Part shown: one piece after another, positions 16,507 through 25,838 of the stretch
Layout: each line of letters starts with the position of its first letter
Position numbering within the stretch: the first letter of the stretch is position 1
Assembly (NCBI RefSeq): GCF_003713065.1
Contig: NZ_CP033433.1
Location: forward strand, 965,001-1,029,000
DNA: 64,000 nucleotides
Direction of reading: 5' to 3'
DNA from: Cohnella candidum
Lineage (GTDB): Bacteria; Bacillota; Bacilli; Paenibacillales; Paenibacillaceae
Notes under the pieces: generated by a model
Told to the model about the DNA's origin: nothing
Databases searched by the model: none
Seen by the model: only the letters and a program-made list of their open reading frames with translations
Position numbers and translations under genes: made by a program

Positions 16507-17415
16507 ATGGCCCTGAACGTGCATCAGCTGCATATTTTTTACACCGTCGCGGAACGGGGAAGCTTTTCCGCGGCCGCCCATGCCCTTCATATGACCCAGC
16601 CCGCCGTGACCATGCAGGTTCAGGCGCTGGAAGAGCGTTACGGGACGAAGCTCTTGAACCGGACCACGAAAAAACTCGAACTGACCGAAGCCGGACACTG
16701 GCTGCTGCCGCAAGCCCGCAAAGCCGTGGAATTGATGCGGGATACGGACGCGATGATGATCCGTTTCGTCGAGGATTTGAAAGGGCGGCTGCAGTTCGCC
16801 GCCAGCCTGACGATCGGGGAGTACGTGCTGCCCCGCCTGCTCGGGTCGTTCCTCAGCCGGCATCCCGAGCTCGCCGTCAGCATGAAGGTCATGAATACGA
16901 CGGAGATCATCGACGCCATTCAGCATCAAGGCCTCGATTTCGGTTTGATCGAAGCGCCCTGCGATACGCCCGGCATCCATGCCGAGGCCGTCATGGCCGA
17001 TGAATTGGTCCTTGTCGCGCCGGCGGGACATCCGTTCGCGGAGAGGGAAAGCGTCGAGCTCGCCGAGGTGCTGACTCAGCCGCTCGTATTGAGGGAGAAA
17101 GGTTCCGGAACCCGGCAAGTCGTGGAAGACGAAATTTTCCGGCATGGCGTGAAAGAAACCGACCTGAAAGTCGTGAGCGATTTCGGCAGCACGGCCGCGA
17201 TCAAGTCCGCCGTGGAGGCGGGGCTGGGGCTCGCGGTGCTTTCGGTCTGGACGATCAAGCACGAGGCGGCGCTCGGCGTGCTGAAGCCGATCCGGATTCG
17301 GGACGTCTCGTTCCGGCGCCAATTTTTCGCCGTGCGATTGGCGTCTTCCTTGCTGCCGATGCCGGCTGCCGCACTACTGGAACAATTAAGGGGGCTTTCC
17401 CATGAGCCAAGTTGA
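16507..17415 (+). CDS. LysR-type transcription regulator, CysL-like, 302 aa
   Basis: An N-terminal winged helix-turn-helix (about residues 1-60: LHIFYTVAERGSFSAAAHAL, MTQPAVTMQVQALEERYG) is followed by a periplasmic-binding-protein-like effector domain (about 90-295). GLIEAPCDTPGIHAEAVMAD and SDFGSTAAIKSAVEAGLGLA resemble the CysL/CbbR subgroup. The ligand and targets are not visible. The ATG at 16507 matches the family start; the upstream in-frame start at 16435 is inside the terminator. It overlaps the next gene by 14 bases, which suggests coupled translation. Confidence 0.9.
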   Translation: MALNVHQLHIFYTVAERGSFSAAAHALHMTQPAVTMQVQALEERYGTKLLNRTTKKLELTEAGHWLLPQARKAVELMRDTDAMMIRFVEDLKGRLQFAASLTIGEYVLPRLLGSFLSRHPELAVSMKVMNTTEIIDAIQHQGLDFGLIEAPCDTPGIHAEAVMADELVLVAPAGHPFAERESVELAEVLTQPLVLREKGSGTRQVVEDEIFRHGVKETDLKVVSDFGSTAAIKSAVEAGLGLAVLSVWTIKHEAALGVLKPIRIRDVSFRRQFFAVRLASSLLPMPAAALLEQLRGLSHEPS

Positions 17416-18244
17416 TCTCCATACGCATACGACGGCATCGGACGGGCGCCACCGTCCGGCGGAAGTCGTCCGGATGGCGAAGGAAGCGGGACTTGCGGCC
17501 GTGGCGATCACCGACCACGATACCGTCGCGGGCATCACGGAAGCGCTCGCCGCAGGCGAAGAGTACGGCATCCGCGTCATCCCGGGCGTGGAAATCAGCA
17601 CGTCGGCGGAAGGCAAGGACATCCATATCCTCGGCTACGGATTCCGGACGGACGATCCGGTTCTGCTCGATAGGCTCGTTTCGCTCCGCCAGGTGAGGAC
17701 GCGCCGCAATGAAGAAATATTGGCGAAGCTGAACGCGCTAGGCCTGGACATTACGATGGAAGAAGTGGAGCGGGAGGCTTCCTCGTCTCCCCGCGGAGAC
17801 GGCTCCATCGGGCGGCCGCATATGGCCGAAGTGCTGATCCGCAAAGGTTACGTCAAGGATCTGAAGGAAGCGTTCAACCGCTACTTGGCGGAAGGGGCGG
17901 CGGCTTACGTCAATCCGCCGCGGATCGGACCGGCGGATGCGGTTCGGTGGATCCACGAAGCGGGCGGCGCCGCGATCGTCGCGCATCCTGGATTGTACCG
18001 GAACGACCGCTTGGTGCTGGAGTTGCTGGACCAGGGCGCGGACGGGCTGGAGGCGTTCCATTCCGATCATGACGAATCGACGGCGCGCCATTACCGAACG
18101 CTTGCCAAATCCCGCGGGAAAATCGTCACCGGCGGCTCCGATTTCCACGGCACGCGCCAAGGAGTCACTTTTCACGGAAGGGTCGGCAATCGGACGGTGG
18201 ACGAGACGGTCGTGGACAAGCTGTTGGCCGCAAGGAAGCTATAA
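17402..18244 (+). CDS. PHP-domain phosphoesterase (RNase AM/TrpH-like), 280 aa
   Basis: The four PHP metal motifs are present in order: DLHTHTTASDG, AITDHDTVAG, a Glu in PGVEIST, AIVAHPG, and the closing GGSDFHG. This subgroup includes E. coli RNase AM (YciV), a 5'-3' exoribonuclease that matures rRNA 5' ends and removes phosphate from 3',5'-bisphosphonucleotides. Length (280) agrees. It begins inside the last codons of the LysR gene, so the pair is an operon. The activity is inferred from family. Confidence 0.85.
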   Translation: MSQVDLHTHTTASDGRHRPAEVVRMAKEAGLAAVAITDHDTVAGITEALAAGEEYGIRVIPGVEISTSAEGKDIHILGYGFRTDDPVLLDRLVSLRQVRTRRNEEILAKLNALGLDITMEEVEREASSSPRGDGSIGRPHMAEVLIRKGYVKDLKEAFNRYLAEGAAAYVNPPRIGPADAVRWIHEAGGAAIVAHPGLYRNDRLVLELLDQGADGLEAFHSDHDESTARHYRTLAKSRGKIVTGGSDFHGTRQGVTFHGRVGNRTVDETVVDKLLAARKL

Positions 18245-18254
18245 GGTAATGATA

Positions 18255-18295
18255 AAAACGGCGGACGCCGGTCTTATGACCGGCTCCGCCGTTTT
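18255..18295. terminator. Bidirectional terminator between the PHP gene and rqcH
   Basis: An outer 11-bp stem (AAAACGGCGGA with TCCGCCGTTTT) and an inner 7-bp stem (GCCGGTC with GACCGGC, loop TTAT) are flanked by A and T runs, so it can end transcription from both sides. Confidence 0.9.
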
Positions 18296-18328
18296 TGTAT
18301 GCCGTTATTCGCCGCGCGCCGCTTTTAC

Positions 18329-20071
18329 TCACTTCACGACGCTGGGGAGCGATTGGACCCACGCTTCGTCCGGCGTGACGTACAAGGTTTTCTGCCCCTC
18401 GTACGTCACGAAGCCGGGTTTGGCTCCGTTCGGCTTGCGGACGTTGCGGATGCGCGTGTAGTCGACCGGCACGTTGCTGGAATTTCTCGCTTTGCTGTAA
18501 TAGGCCGCCAACGTCGCGGCTTCCCTTAACGTCTGCTCGCCGTATTCCGCGCTTCGGATCAGCACGTGCGACCCCGGGATGTCCTTCGTATGGAGCCAGG
18601 TGTCGGAAGGCTGGCCGAGCCGGTTGGTGACGTAGTCGTTTTGCGTGTTGTTTTTGCCGACGTAGATCGAGATGCCTTCGCTGGACGTGTAGCAAAGCAC
18701 GGCGGGGGCGTCTTTTTTCTTTTTCTTCGCGCCCCGTTTGGCGCCGCGCTGCCGGATGTACCCTTGTTCCGTCAGTTCCTCGCGGATCTCCTCGATGTCG
18801 GAAGGGCTGGCCGTCGCGAGACCTTGCAGGACCGACTCCAGATAACCGATTTCCGCTCTCGCCGCGGACATTTGTTCTTCCACGACCGTTTTGCTGTTTT
18901 TCAGCTTGTTGTACTTGCGGAAATAACGCTGCGCATTCTCGGTCGGCGTCAGCAGCGGGTCTAGCGCCACCGAAATCTCCGGCTGGTCTTCCTCGTAATA
19001 GTCGATGACCGTCGCCGAAACGTCGCCCTTCTTCAATTCGTGCAGGTGGGCATTCAATAACTCCCCGAAGCGCCGGAGCTTATCGGCTTCCTCGGACTCC
19101 TGCAGCGTTTCTTCCAACTTGACGAGTTTTTTCTCCAGCTTGGCGGTCTCGTTCACCAGAAACCGGTTCAAGTCCGCCGTCCGCTGCCGCACGAGATCCC
19201 GGTCCGCTTTGTCGCGGTAGTAAACCTCCAGGCATTCGTGCATCGAAGAGAACGTCGTAGCGGCACCATCCGCGTGCGTCAATTCCAGCGCGGAGAATAC
19301 CGTTTTACCGTCCGCGGTTTCCACCAGATTCGGGCGATAGCGATGCGCGGAGACGTCTTCCATCGCTTCGCGGAAAACGGCTCCCAAACGCTCCGGCCGC
19401 CCTTCGGCACGATCGGCGATTTCTTTGGCGACGAGCGGGCTCAGGCCGGTGTAGGCGTTCACCCATGCTTGGGCAGCGGCGCGGGCGTCAAGCGTCCCGT
19501 CCGGCCGGATCGCTTCCGCAGCGGCAGCCGCCGCCGATTCCGCGTTTTCGAGCAGCGGGTTGCGTTTGTCCTGGGAAGGCGGGGCCACGTATGTCGTGCC
19601 GGGAAGCACGACACGGTAGCTGCTGACGGCGGGCGTGACGTGCCGGATGCCGTCGTGGATGTATCCGGTCGCGGGATCCATCAGGATGAGGTTGCTGTGC
19701 CGGCCCATGATTTCGAGGGTCAGACGTTTCAACGAGAAGTCGCCCAATTCGTCGCGGTGGCGGATGTCGATCCAAACGACGCGTTCCAAATCGTCCTGGC
19801 GGACGCTTTCGATGACGCCGCCTTCGCAGTGCTTGCGGAGCAGCATGCAGAACATCGGGGGCTCCGTCGGGTTTTCCCACGCCTGCTGCGTCCAATGGAA
19901 ACGCGGCATCGACGGGTGGGCGGACAGAAGCAGGCGGCCGTTCGTTCCTTGGCCGCGGATATGGAGAACGATTTCGTTGTCGGTCGGTTGATAGATTTTG
20001 GCGATCCGGGCGCCGGCGACGCCCTGAAGCTCGCGGACGAGCGCGCGCGTTACGATGCCGTCGAGAGACAT
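18329..20071 (-). CDS. rqcH: Ribosome quality-control protein RqcH (NFACT family), 580 aa
   Basis: Older annotations call this family fibronectin-binding protein A; in B. subtilis it is RqcH, which binds stalled 50S-peptidyl-tRNA and adds C-terminal alanine tails that mark nascent chains for degradation. The NFACT-N domain starts MSLDGIVTRALVREL and includes LERVVWIDIRHRDELGDF; a coiled coil spans about residues 280-450 (KLEKKLVKLEETLQESEEAD); NFACT-R near the C-terminus shows SEGISIYVGKNNTQNDYVT and DTWLHTKDIPGSHVLIR. Length matches RqcH (about 570). The ATG at 20071 fits the family N-terminus and follows AGGAG. Confidence 0.92.
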   Translation of the reverse strand: MSLDGIVTRALVRELQGVAGARIAKIYQPTDNEIVLHIRGQGTNGRLLLSAHPSMPRFHWTQQAWENPTEPPMFCMLLRKHCEGGVIESVRQDDLERVVWIDIRHRDELGDFSLKRLTLEIMGRHSNLILMDPATGYIHDGIRHVTPAVSSYRVVLPGTTYVAPPSQDKRNPLLENAESAAAAAAEAIRPDGTLDARAAAQAWVNAYTGLSPLVAKEIADRAEGRPERLGAVFREAMEDVSAHRYRPNLVETADGKTVFSALELTHADGAATTFSSMHECLEVYYRDKADRDLVRQRTADLNRFLVNETAKLEKKLVKLEETLQESEEADKLRRFGELLNAHLHELKKGDVSATVIDYYEEDQPEISVALDPLLTPTENAQRYFRKYNKLKNSKTVVEEQMSAARAEIGYLESVLQGLATASPSDIEEIREELTEQGYIRQRGAKRGAKKKKKDAPAVLCYTSSEGISIYVGKNNTQNDYVTNRLGQPSDTWLHTKDIPGSHVLIRSAEYGEQTLREAATLAAYYSKARNSSNVPVDYTRIRNVRKPNGAKPGFVTYEGQKTLYVTPDEAWVQSLPSVVK

Positions 20072-20255
20072 AAGGCGATAACTCCTGTTCCTGTGCGGGT
20101 TTCCGTTCGTACTTGCTATGATGCCATAGTTGTCCGCAAAGGGAAAGGGAGACGGGGATATTTCCCGGCTTGTCTGAATAGACATAGCTTGAAAAGGCTG
20201 TCCGCGCGATCCGATGGAGCGAAACAGCGCATTTACGGGAGGAGATGAACGCGAA

Positions 20256-23072
20256 GTGGAAGGGAAAACGTGGCACCAGTTGGACGAAGCCGGGCTGGCG
20301 GAGGCGCTTCGAACCGATCCCAGGGGCGGGCTGGCGCCGGAAGAAGCGCAGAGGCGGCTCGCCGAGATCGGGGTCAACGAGTTGCAGGAGAAGCAGGGAG
20401 AACCTCCGCTGAAGCTGCTGCTTCATCAATTCAAAGATTTCATGGTGCTCGTCCTCGTGGGGGCGGTCATCATCTCGGGCTTGCTGGGGGAAATGCTCGA
20501 CGCCCTCACGATCATCGCGATCATCCTCATTAACGGGATCCTCGGTTTTTTCCAGGAATACCGAGCCGAACGCTCGCTGCGGGCGCTGAAGGAGCTGTCC
20601 GCTCCGCATGCGAAGGTCATCCGCGGCGGAAGCCTCGATACCGTGCCCGCCCGGTCCCTCGTGCCCGGGGACATCGTCATGCTGGAGAGCGGCGACCGGA
20701 TTCCCGCCGATCTCCGCTTCATTGACTGCCAGCAGCTCGCGGTCGACGAATCGGCGCTGACGGGCGAGTCCGTGCCCGTGGTGAAGGAGCCCCATATGCT
20801 GACGGCGGCCGATCTTCCGCTGGGAGACCGCAAAAACTGCGGCTATCTCGGCACGATGGTCACGAGAGGCACCGCGAAGGGGATCGTGACGACGACCGGC
20901 ATGAAAACGGAGATGGGCAAAATCGCCGATCTGATCCAGCAGACCGAAGAAGCGGAGACACCGCTTCAGCGCCGTCTGGAACAGCTCGGTAAAATCCTGA
21001 TCGTCATCTCCATCTTGCTCACGGTCATGGTCGTGGTGGCAGGCGTCCTGCACGGCCAGCCGCTCTACGGCATGTTCCTGGCCGGCGTCAGCCTCGCGGT
21101 CGCGGCCATTCCGGAAGGCCTGCCCGCCATCGTGACGATCGCGCTGGCGCTCGGCGTGCAGCGCATGATCCGCCGCCGGGCGATCGTCCGCAAGCTTCCT
21201 TCCGTGGAGACGCTCGGCTGCGCTTCGGTCATTTGCTCGGATAAAACCGGCACCCTGACGCAAAACCAGATGACGGTCACCCGCCTGTGGCTCGGAGGCC
21301 GCAGGATCGACGTCACCGGAGAAGGCTACGACCCGACCGGTCAATTGAAGGAAGCCGGCAGGACGGTGGAGGCCAAAGGCGACGCCGCCATCCGCCGGCT
21401 GGCGCAAGTCGCGGCGCTGTGCAACAACGCGGAGCTGGCCCGCGGGGAGAAGGACGAAGACGCCAAGAAGCGCAAACCCGGCAAGGAAGACACGGTCCCG
21501 GAAACGGCGGATTGGAGAGTCAAAGGCGATCCCACCGAAGGCGCGCTGCTCGTGCTGGCCTCGAAAACGGGACACAGCCGGGCTTCGCTGGACACGCTGT
21601 ACCGGCGCGAGAAAGAATATCCGTTCGATCCCGACCGCAAACGCATGTCCGTGCTCGTCTCCCATCAGGGAGGCCAGCTCCTGATGACCAAAGGCGCCCC
21701 CGACTTGCTCGTGGAGCACTGCGAATACGTGCTCTGGGACAACCAGATCACCCCGTTCACCGCGACGCTGCGCCAGAAGGTGCTGCAGGCCAACGAGGCG
21801 ATGGCGAAGGACGCCCTTCGCGTGCTGGGCTTCGCATACCGGGACCTGAAGTCGCACGAAGTTTGCGAAACGAACGAACAAGCGGAAAGAGGCCTCGTAT
21901 TCGTCGGCTTGGTCGGCATGATCGATCCGCCCCGCAAGGAAGTTCACGAGGCGATCGTCAAATGCCGCCAAGCCGGCATCAAGACGGTCATGATCACGGG
22001 CGACCACGGGTTGACCGCGGAAGCGATCGCCAAAAGCATCGGGATCATGCAGCGCGACGGCCGCGTCGTCACCGGCAGCGAATTGTCCGTCATGAGCGAC
22101 GAGCAGCTCGATCGGATTTCAGACGAGGTGAGCGTTTACGCGCGGGTGTCTCCCGAGCATAAGCTTCGCATCGTGCAGTCGCTTCAACGGAACGGACACG
22201 TCGTCGCCATGACCGGGGACGGCGTGAACGACGCGCCCGCCGTCAAAGCGGCCGACATCGGCATCGCCATGGGCATCACCGGCACCGACGTGACGAAGGA
22301 AGCGTCCGCGCTCGTGCTCGCCGACGACAATTTCGCCACGATCGTCGCGGCCGTCGAAGAAGGGCGGGGCATTTACGAGAACATCCGCAAATTCATCCGC
22401 TACCTGCTCGCTTCCAACGTCGGAGAGATCATGACGATGTTCCTCGCCATGATGATGGGTTTCCCGCTGCCGCTCGTGCCGATCCAGATCCTGTGGGTCA
22501 ATCTCGTGACGGACGGCTTGCCGGCGATGGCCCTCGGGGTCGACCAAGCCGAAAGCGACTTGATGCGCCAGAAGCCGCGGTCTTCCAGGGAGAACATTTT
22601 CGCGCGCCGTCTCGGCTGGAAAATCATCAGCCGCGGCCTGCTGATCGGCCTCTGCACGCTGGGCGCGTTCGTGTTGACGCTGCGGGAGGGCTCCGGCGAC
22701 GCCGCATCGCTCGTCCATGCCCAGACGGTAGCGTTCGCGACGCTCGTCATGGCTCAGCTGATCCACGTTTTCGACTGCCGCAGCTCCCGTTCCATTTTCC
22801 ATCGGCGCCTACTGGAGAATCGTTTCCTCGTACTCGCGGTGCTGTCCTCACTCGTGCTCATGGTGGCGGTCCTCTACGTGGAGCCCCTTCAGCCCGTTTT
22901 CAAAACCGTACCGCTCGGTTTCCGCGATTGGGCGCTCGTCACCGTTGCGGCCGGAATCCCGACGTTCTTCATGGGCATCGGCAGCGTGCTCGGCACGTCC
23001 AAGCCCAAAAAAGGCAGCAAAATCAGCTACGGCAAAGCGGCCGCGCAACCGACACGCCCCCTGTCCCGGTAA
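20256..23072 (+). CDS. Calcium-transporting P-type ATPase (P2A), 938 aa
   Basis: This SERCA-like pump exports Ca2+ from the cytosol at the cost of ATP. Signatures include [12 protein letters not shown] (actuator), [10 protein letters not shown] in transmembrane helix 4 (ion site), [13 protein letters not shown] with the phosphorylated Asp near residue 328, and [20 protein letters not shown]. About ten membrane helices are visible. B. subtilis YloB, a close family member, lies between yloA (rqcH) and later yl genes, so the pairing with rqcH here is conserved, though divergent. A GTG start at 20256 is preferred because GGAGGAG lies upstream; an ATG at 20214 has no ribosome site. Confidence 0.92.
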   Translation: MEGKTWHQLDEAGLAEALRTDPRGGLAPEEAQRRLAEIGVNELQEKQGEPPLKLLLHQFKDFMVLVLVGAVIISGLLGEMLDALTIIAIILINGILGFFQEYRAERSLRALKELSAPHAKVIRGGSLDTVPARSLVPGDIVMLESGDRIPADLRFIDCQQLAVDESALTGESVPVVKEPHMLTAADLPLGDRKNCGYLGTMVTRGTAKGIVTTTGMKTEMGKIADLIQQTEEAETPLQRRLEQLGKILIVISILLTVMVVVAGVLHGQPLYGMFLAGVSLAVAAIPEGLPAIVTIALALGVQRMIRRRAIVRKLPSVETLGCASVICSDKTGTLTQNQMTVTRLWLGGRRIDVTGEGYDPTGQLKEAGRTVEAKGDAAIRRLAQVAALCNNAELARGEKDEDAKKRKPGKEDTVPETADWRVKGDPTEGALLVLASKTGHSRASLDTLYRREKEYPFDPDRKRMSVLVSHQGGQLLMTKGAPDLLVEHCEYVLWDNQITPFTATLRQKVLQANEAMAKDALRVLGFAYRDLKSHEVCETNEQAERGLVFVGLVGMIDPPRKEVHEAIVKCRQAGIKTVMITGDHGLTAEAIAKSIGIMQRDGRVVTGSELSVMSDEQLDRISDEVSVYARVSPEHKLRIVQSLQRNGHVVAMTGDGVNDAPAVKAADIGIAMGITGTDVTKEASALVLADDNFATIVAAVEEGRGIYENIRKFIRYLLASNVGEIMTMFLAMMMGFPLPLVPIQILWVNLVTDGLPAMALGVDQAESDLMRQKPRSSRENIFARRLGWKIISRGLLIGLCTLGAFVLTLREGSGDAASLVHAQTVAFATLVMAQLIHVFDCRSSRSIFHRRLLENRFLVLAVLSSLVLMVAVLYVEPLQPVFKTVPLGFRDWALVTVAAGIPTFFMGIGSVLGTSKPKKGSKISYGKAAAQPTRPLSR

Positions 23073-23095
23073 GTCACCGCCCAGAAGCAAGCCTG

Positions 23096-23139
23096 AAACC
23101 TCCGGTTCGGACGTTACTGTCCGCTCCCGGAGGTTTTTT
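23096..23139 (+). terminator. Terminator after the Ca2+ ATPase gene
   Basis: A 10-bp stem (23096-23105 with 23127-23136) enclosing a smaller CGGAC/GTCCG stem ends in TTTTTT. Confidence 0.9.
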
Positions 23140-23221
23140 CGCGCGAAAAATAATAGGTGCCCGGGACGCCGGAAAGGTATAATGGGGAAAACCACGCAAC
23201 GAAAGGCGGTATCGTTCTTCC

Positions 23222-24382
23222 ATGTACCAGACGAAAAAAATCATGCTCCTCGGCTCGGGCGAGCTCGGCAAAGAAGTCGTCATCGAGGCCCAGCGGCTCG
23301 GCGCCGACACGGTGGCGGTGGACCGCTACGAAGGGGCGCCGGCCATGCACGTGGCGGATCGCAGCTACGTGATCGACATGCTGGACGGCGCCGCGCTCCG
23401 GGAGCTGATCGAGCGGGAAAAGCCGGATCTGATCGTGCCGGAAATCGAGGCGATCGCAACCTCCGAGCTCGTGAAGCTGGAGGAAGAAGGATTCCGCGTC
23501 ATCCCGACGGCCCGGGCGGCCCGGCTGACGATGGACCGCGAGGGAATCCGGAGACTCGCTTCCGAAACGCTCGGCTTGCCGACGGCGGATTACCGTTTTG
23601 CCGACACCTACGGGGAATTCGTCACCGCGACCCGCGAAATGGGGTATCCCTGCGTCGTGAAGCCGCTCATGAGTTCCTCCGGCAAAGGCCAGAGCGTCTG
23701 CCGCTCCGAAGACGACGTCGAGCGCAGCTGGCAGCTCGCCATGGACGGGGGGCGCGTGCGGCAAGGACGCGTGATCGTCGAGCAGTTCATCCGGTTCGAT
23801 TCCGAGATCACGCTGCTGACGGTGCGTTCCGTGAACGGCACGTTGTTCTGCGAGCCGATCGGCCATATCCAGCAGGACGGGGACTACATCGAATCGTGGC
23901 AGCCGCATGAAATCACGGCGGCGCAGCTGGCCGAATCGAAACGGATCGCCAAAACGATTACGGACGAGCTCGGAGGCGCGGGTATTTTCGGCGTCGAATT
24001 GTTCCTGGCCGGAGACAAGGTGTACTTCAGCGAAGTATCGCCGCGTCCGCACGATACGGGCCTCGTGACGCTGGTCAGCCAGAACCTGTCCGAATTCGCG
24101 CTGCACGCCAGGGCGATTCTCGGGCTTCCGATTCCCGAGATCAAAGTCGTGTCCCCCGGCGCGAGCCGCCCGCTCAAAGCGGACGCCGAGCTGCACGATT
24201 ACCGGATCGAAGGACTGGAGGAAGCGCTCGCCGTGCCGGATACCCAAGCGCGCGTGTTCGGCAAGCCGGTGACGAAGCCGGGACGCCGCATGGCGGTCAC
24301 TTTGTCGACCGCCGATACGGTGGAGGAAGCCCGCAGCCGGGCCAAAACGGCCTTGGACAAGCTGCGGATCACGGAAGCATAA
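23222..24382 (+). CDS. purT: Formate-dependent GAR transformylase PurT, 386 aa
   Basis: PurT is an ATP-grasp enzyme that uses formate and ATP to formylate glycinamide ribonucleotide in purine synthesis, avoiding formyl-folate. The N-terminal nucleotide fold ([18 protein letters not shown]), [18 protein letters not shown], the ATP-grasp loop [15 protein letters not shown] and the metal-binding [14 protein letters not shown] are diagnostic. Length is usual (about 390). A TATAAT at 23178-23183 is a likely -10 element, but no good -35 is visible. The gene stands alone; no other purine gene is in the window. Confidence 0.95.
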   Translation: MYQTKKIMLLGSGELGKEVVIEAQRLGADTVAVDRYEGAPAMHVADRSYVIDMLDGAALRELIEREKPDLIVPEIEAIATSELVKLEEEGFRVIPTARAARLTMDREGIRRLASETLGLPTADYRFADTYGEFVTATREMGYPCVVKPLMSSSGKGQSVCRSEDDVERSWQLAMDGGRVRQGRVIVEQFIRFDSEITLLTVRSVNGTLFCEPIGHIQQDGDYIESWQPHEITAAQLAESKRIAKTITDELGGAGIFGVELFLAGDKVYFSEVSPRPHDTGLVTLVSQNLSEFALHARAILGLPIPEIKVVSPGASRPLKADAELHDYRIEGLEEALAVPDTQARVFGKPVTKPGRRMAVTLSTADTVEEARSRAKTALDKLRITEA

Positions 24383-24505
24383 ACCGCCGATGTAACGGAA
24401 AAGTGCAAACAAACCGCGTTTGGCTGTATGCTCATTTGAGCGGGATTGCGGTATGATACAGGCCATGAACCGGTGTTCCGGAGCAAGGTTGAAGGAGAGG
24501 ATCAT

Positions 24506-25342
24506 ATGCAATTCACGAAAATGAACGGGCTCGGCAACGACTTCGTCGTCGTTTACGGCGAGAAGGAGCTGCCGGCCGGCGCGAGCGATTTGGCGATTCG
24601 TTTGTGCAACCGGTTTTTCGGCATCGGGGCGGACGGACTCGTCTACATCCTGCCCTCTGAGCGGGCCGATTTCCGCATGCGCATCATCAATTCGGACGGC
24701 TCGGAAGCCGAGCAGTGCGGCAATGCCATCCGCTGCGTGGCCAAATACGTCTATGATAAGGGGCTGACGTCCAAAACGGAGCTCACGATCGAAACGCTGG
24801 GCGCCGGCGTACAGCCGCTCGTTCTGGAAGTCTCGGAGGGCAAGGTCGAACGGGTGACCGTGGACATGGGCGCGCCGATCCTCAACGGGCTGGACGTGCC
24901 CACGACCATCGACGCCAATCCGGTGCTGGGCCATTCGGTCGAGGTGGACGGCCGGGCATTCAAATTTACCGCGGTGTCGATGGGCAATCCGCACTGCGTC
25001 ATCTACGTGGACGACGCGGCCGGCTTCGATTTGGCGAAATGGGGACCGCAGCTCGAGAAGCATCCGCTGTTCCCGCGCAAAATCAACGTGGAATTCGCCA
25101 CGGTAAACTCCCGCTCGCAAGTCGACATGCGCGTGTGGGAACGCGGCGCGGGCCCGACGCTCGCCTGCGGAACCGGAGCATGCGCGACGCTCGTCTCGTC
25201 CGTGCTGAACGGGCTGACGGACCGCAAAGCCACGATCTCGCTCGCCGGCGGCGACTTGCTGATCGAATGGAAAGAAGCCGACAACCGCGTCTACATGACC
25301 GGACCGGCCGCCATCTCGTTCGAAGGCTCGGTGCAAGCATAA
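24506..25342 (+). CDS. dapF: Diaminopimelate epimerase, 278 aa
   Basis: DapF converts LL- to meso-diaminopimelate for lysine and peptidoglycan synthesis. The start MNGLGNDFVVV and the two catalytic cysteines, in EQCGNAIRCVAKY and ACGTGACA, are clear. Length is normal. The start at 24506 follows GAAGGAGAGG; a longer in-frame start at 24446 lacks a ribosome site and would precede a likely leader. It is monocistronic, closed by a strong terminator. Confidence 0.96.
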   Translation: MQFTKMNGLGNDFVVVYGEKELPAGASDLAIRLCNRFFGIGADGLVYILPSERADFRMRIINSDGSEAEQCGNAIRCVAKYVYDKGLTSKTELTIETLGAGVQPLVLEVSEGKVERVTVDMGAPILNGLDVPTTIDANPVLGHSVEVDGRAFKFTAVSMGNPHCVIYVDDAAGFDLAKWGPQLEKHPLFPRKINVEFATVNSRSQVDMRVWERGAGPTLACGTGACATLVSSVLNGLTDRKATISLAGGDLLIEWKEADNRVYMTGPAAISFEGSVQA

Positions 25343-25360
25343 CGGTGTTGAATCGAAGGA

Positions 25361-25385
25361 AAGCCGGGGCAACCCGGCTTTTTTT
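25361..25385 (+). terminator. Terminator after dapF
   Basis: AAGCCGGG/CCCGGCTT (25361-25368 with 25373-25380, loop GCAA) is followed by five more T. Confidence 0.93.
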
Positions 25386-25408
25386 GCGCCCAACCCGGGG
25401 AATGAGGG

Positions 25409-25437
25409 TTTACTTTCCAGGGAAGTTATGTTATTTT
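25409..25437 (+). promoter_or_regulatory. Promoter of the ArsR-type regulator gene
   Basis: TTTACT (25409-25414) and TATTTT (25432-25437) are 17 bases apart. The inverted-repeat operator begins two bases after the -10 element. Confidence 0.55.
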
Positions 25438-25438
25438 T

Positions 25439-25458
25439 ATTTCGATGATTTTAGAAAT
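25439..25458. promoter_or_regulatory. Operator candidate upstream of the ArsR gene
   Basis: ATTTCGA-N6-TAGAAAT is an inverted repeat with one mismatch. The same repeat with the same 6-base gap recurs between the regulator and the transporter (25784-25803). A site just past the -10 would block transcription, as for typical ArsR repressors. Confidence 0.65.
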
Positions 25459-25488
25459 ATCAATCCAATCGGCGAAGGTGAACGATCC

Positions 25489-25770
25489 ATGGCCAGCGAC
25501 AACGAAGAACTCCGACAAGCCGTTAAAGTATACAAAGCGCTCGGCGAACCGACGCGCCTCAAAATCGCCCTGCTCCTGATCGAGGAGAAGAATATGTGCT
25601 GCTCCGATATCGGCGGCAAGCTGGAATCGGTGGCCGGCTCCACGCTGTCCCACCACCTGAAGCAACTGACGGATTCCGGCCTCTTGAATCTCCGGAAAGA
25701 CGGAACTTTCATCTACTACAGCGTCAATCGCGAAGTGGCGCAAAAATACGCGCCTTATTTGCTGGAGTAA
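25489..25770 (+). CDS. ArsR-family winged-helix repressor, 93 aa
   Basis: This is a compact ArsR/SmtB-type DNA-binding protein: KALGEPTRLKIALLLIEE, then a Cys pair in KNMCCSDIGGKLE, the recognition segment STLSHHLKQLTDSGLL and the wing RKDGTFIYYSVN. Such proteins are usually dimeric repressors released by metal, thiol-reactive compounds or other ligands. The Cys pair lies where ArsR itself has its ELCVC arsenic ligands, but the pattern differs, so the inducer is uncertain. The start at 25489 follows GAAGGTGAA. An MFS exporter gene lies 68 bases downstream with a matching operator between them, so this is a self-regulated efflux pair. Confidence 0.88.
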   Translation: MASDNEELRQAVKVYKALGEPTRLKIALLLIEEKNMCCSDIGGKLESVAGSTLSHHLKQLTDSGLLNLRKDGTFIYYSVNREVAQKYAPYLLE

Positions 25771-25783
25771 TTTTTTTGCTGTT

Positions 25784-25803
25784 ATTTCTATATTTTTAGA
25801 AAT
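25784..25803. promoter_or_regulatory. Second operator candidate, before the MFS exporter gene
   Basis: ATTTCTA-N6-TAGAAAT is a perfect inverted repeat, 35 bases before the exporter start, and differs by one base from the copy before the regulator gene. The AT-rich surroundings could hold a promoter, but none is clear. Confidence 0.65.
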
Positions 25804-25838
25804 ATAAAATAATGCGTTGGGGAAGGGAGCTTTGATCC

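Noticed and set aside
19488-22007. 839-codon open frame on the minus strand across rqcH and the Ca2+ ATPase gene
   Set aside because: It is opposite to two well-conserved genes; long antisense open frames are common at this GC content and its product is Arg/His-rich without motifs.
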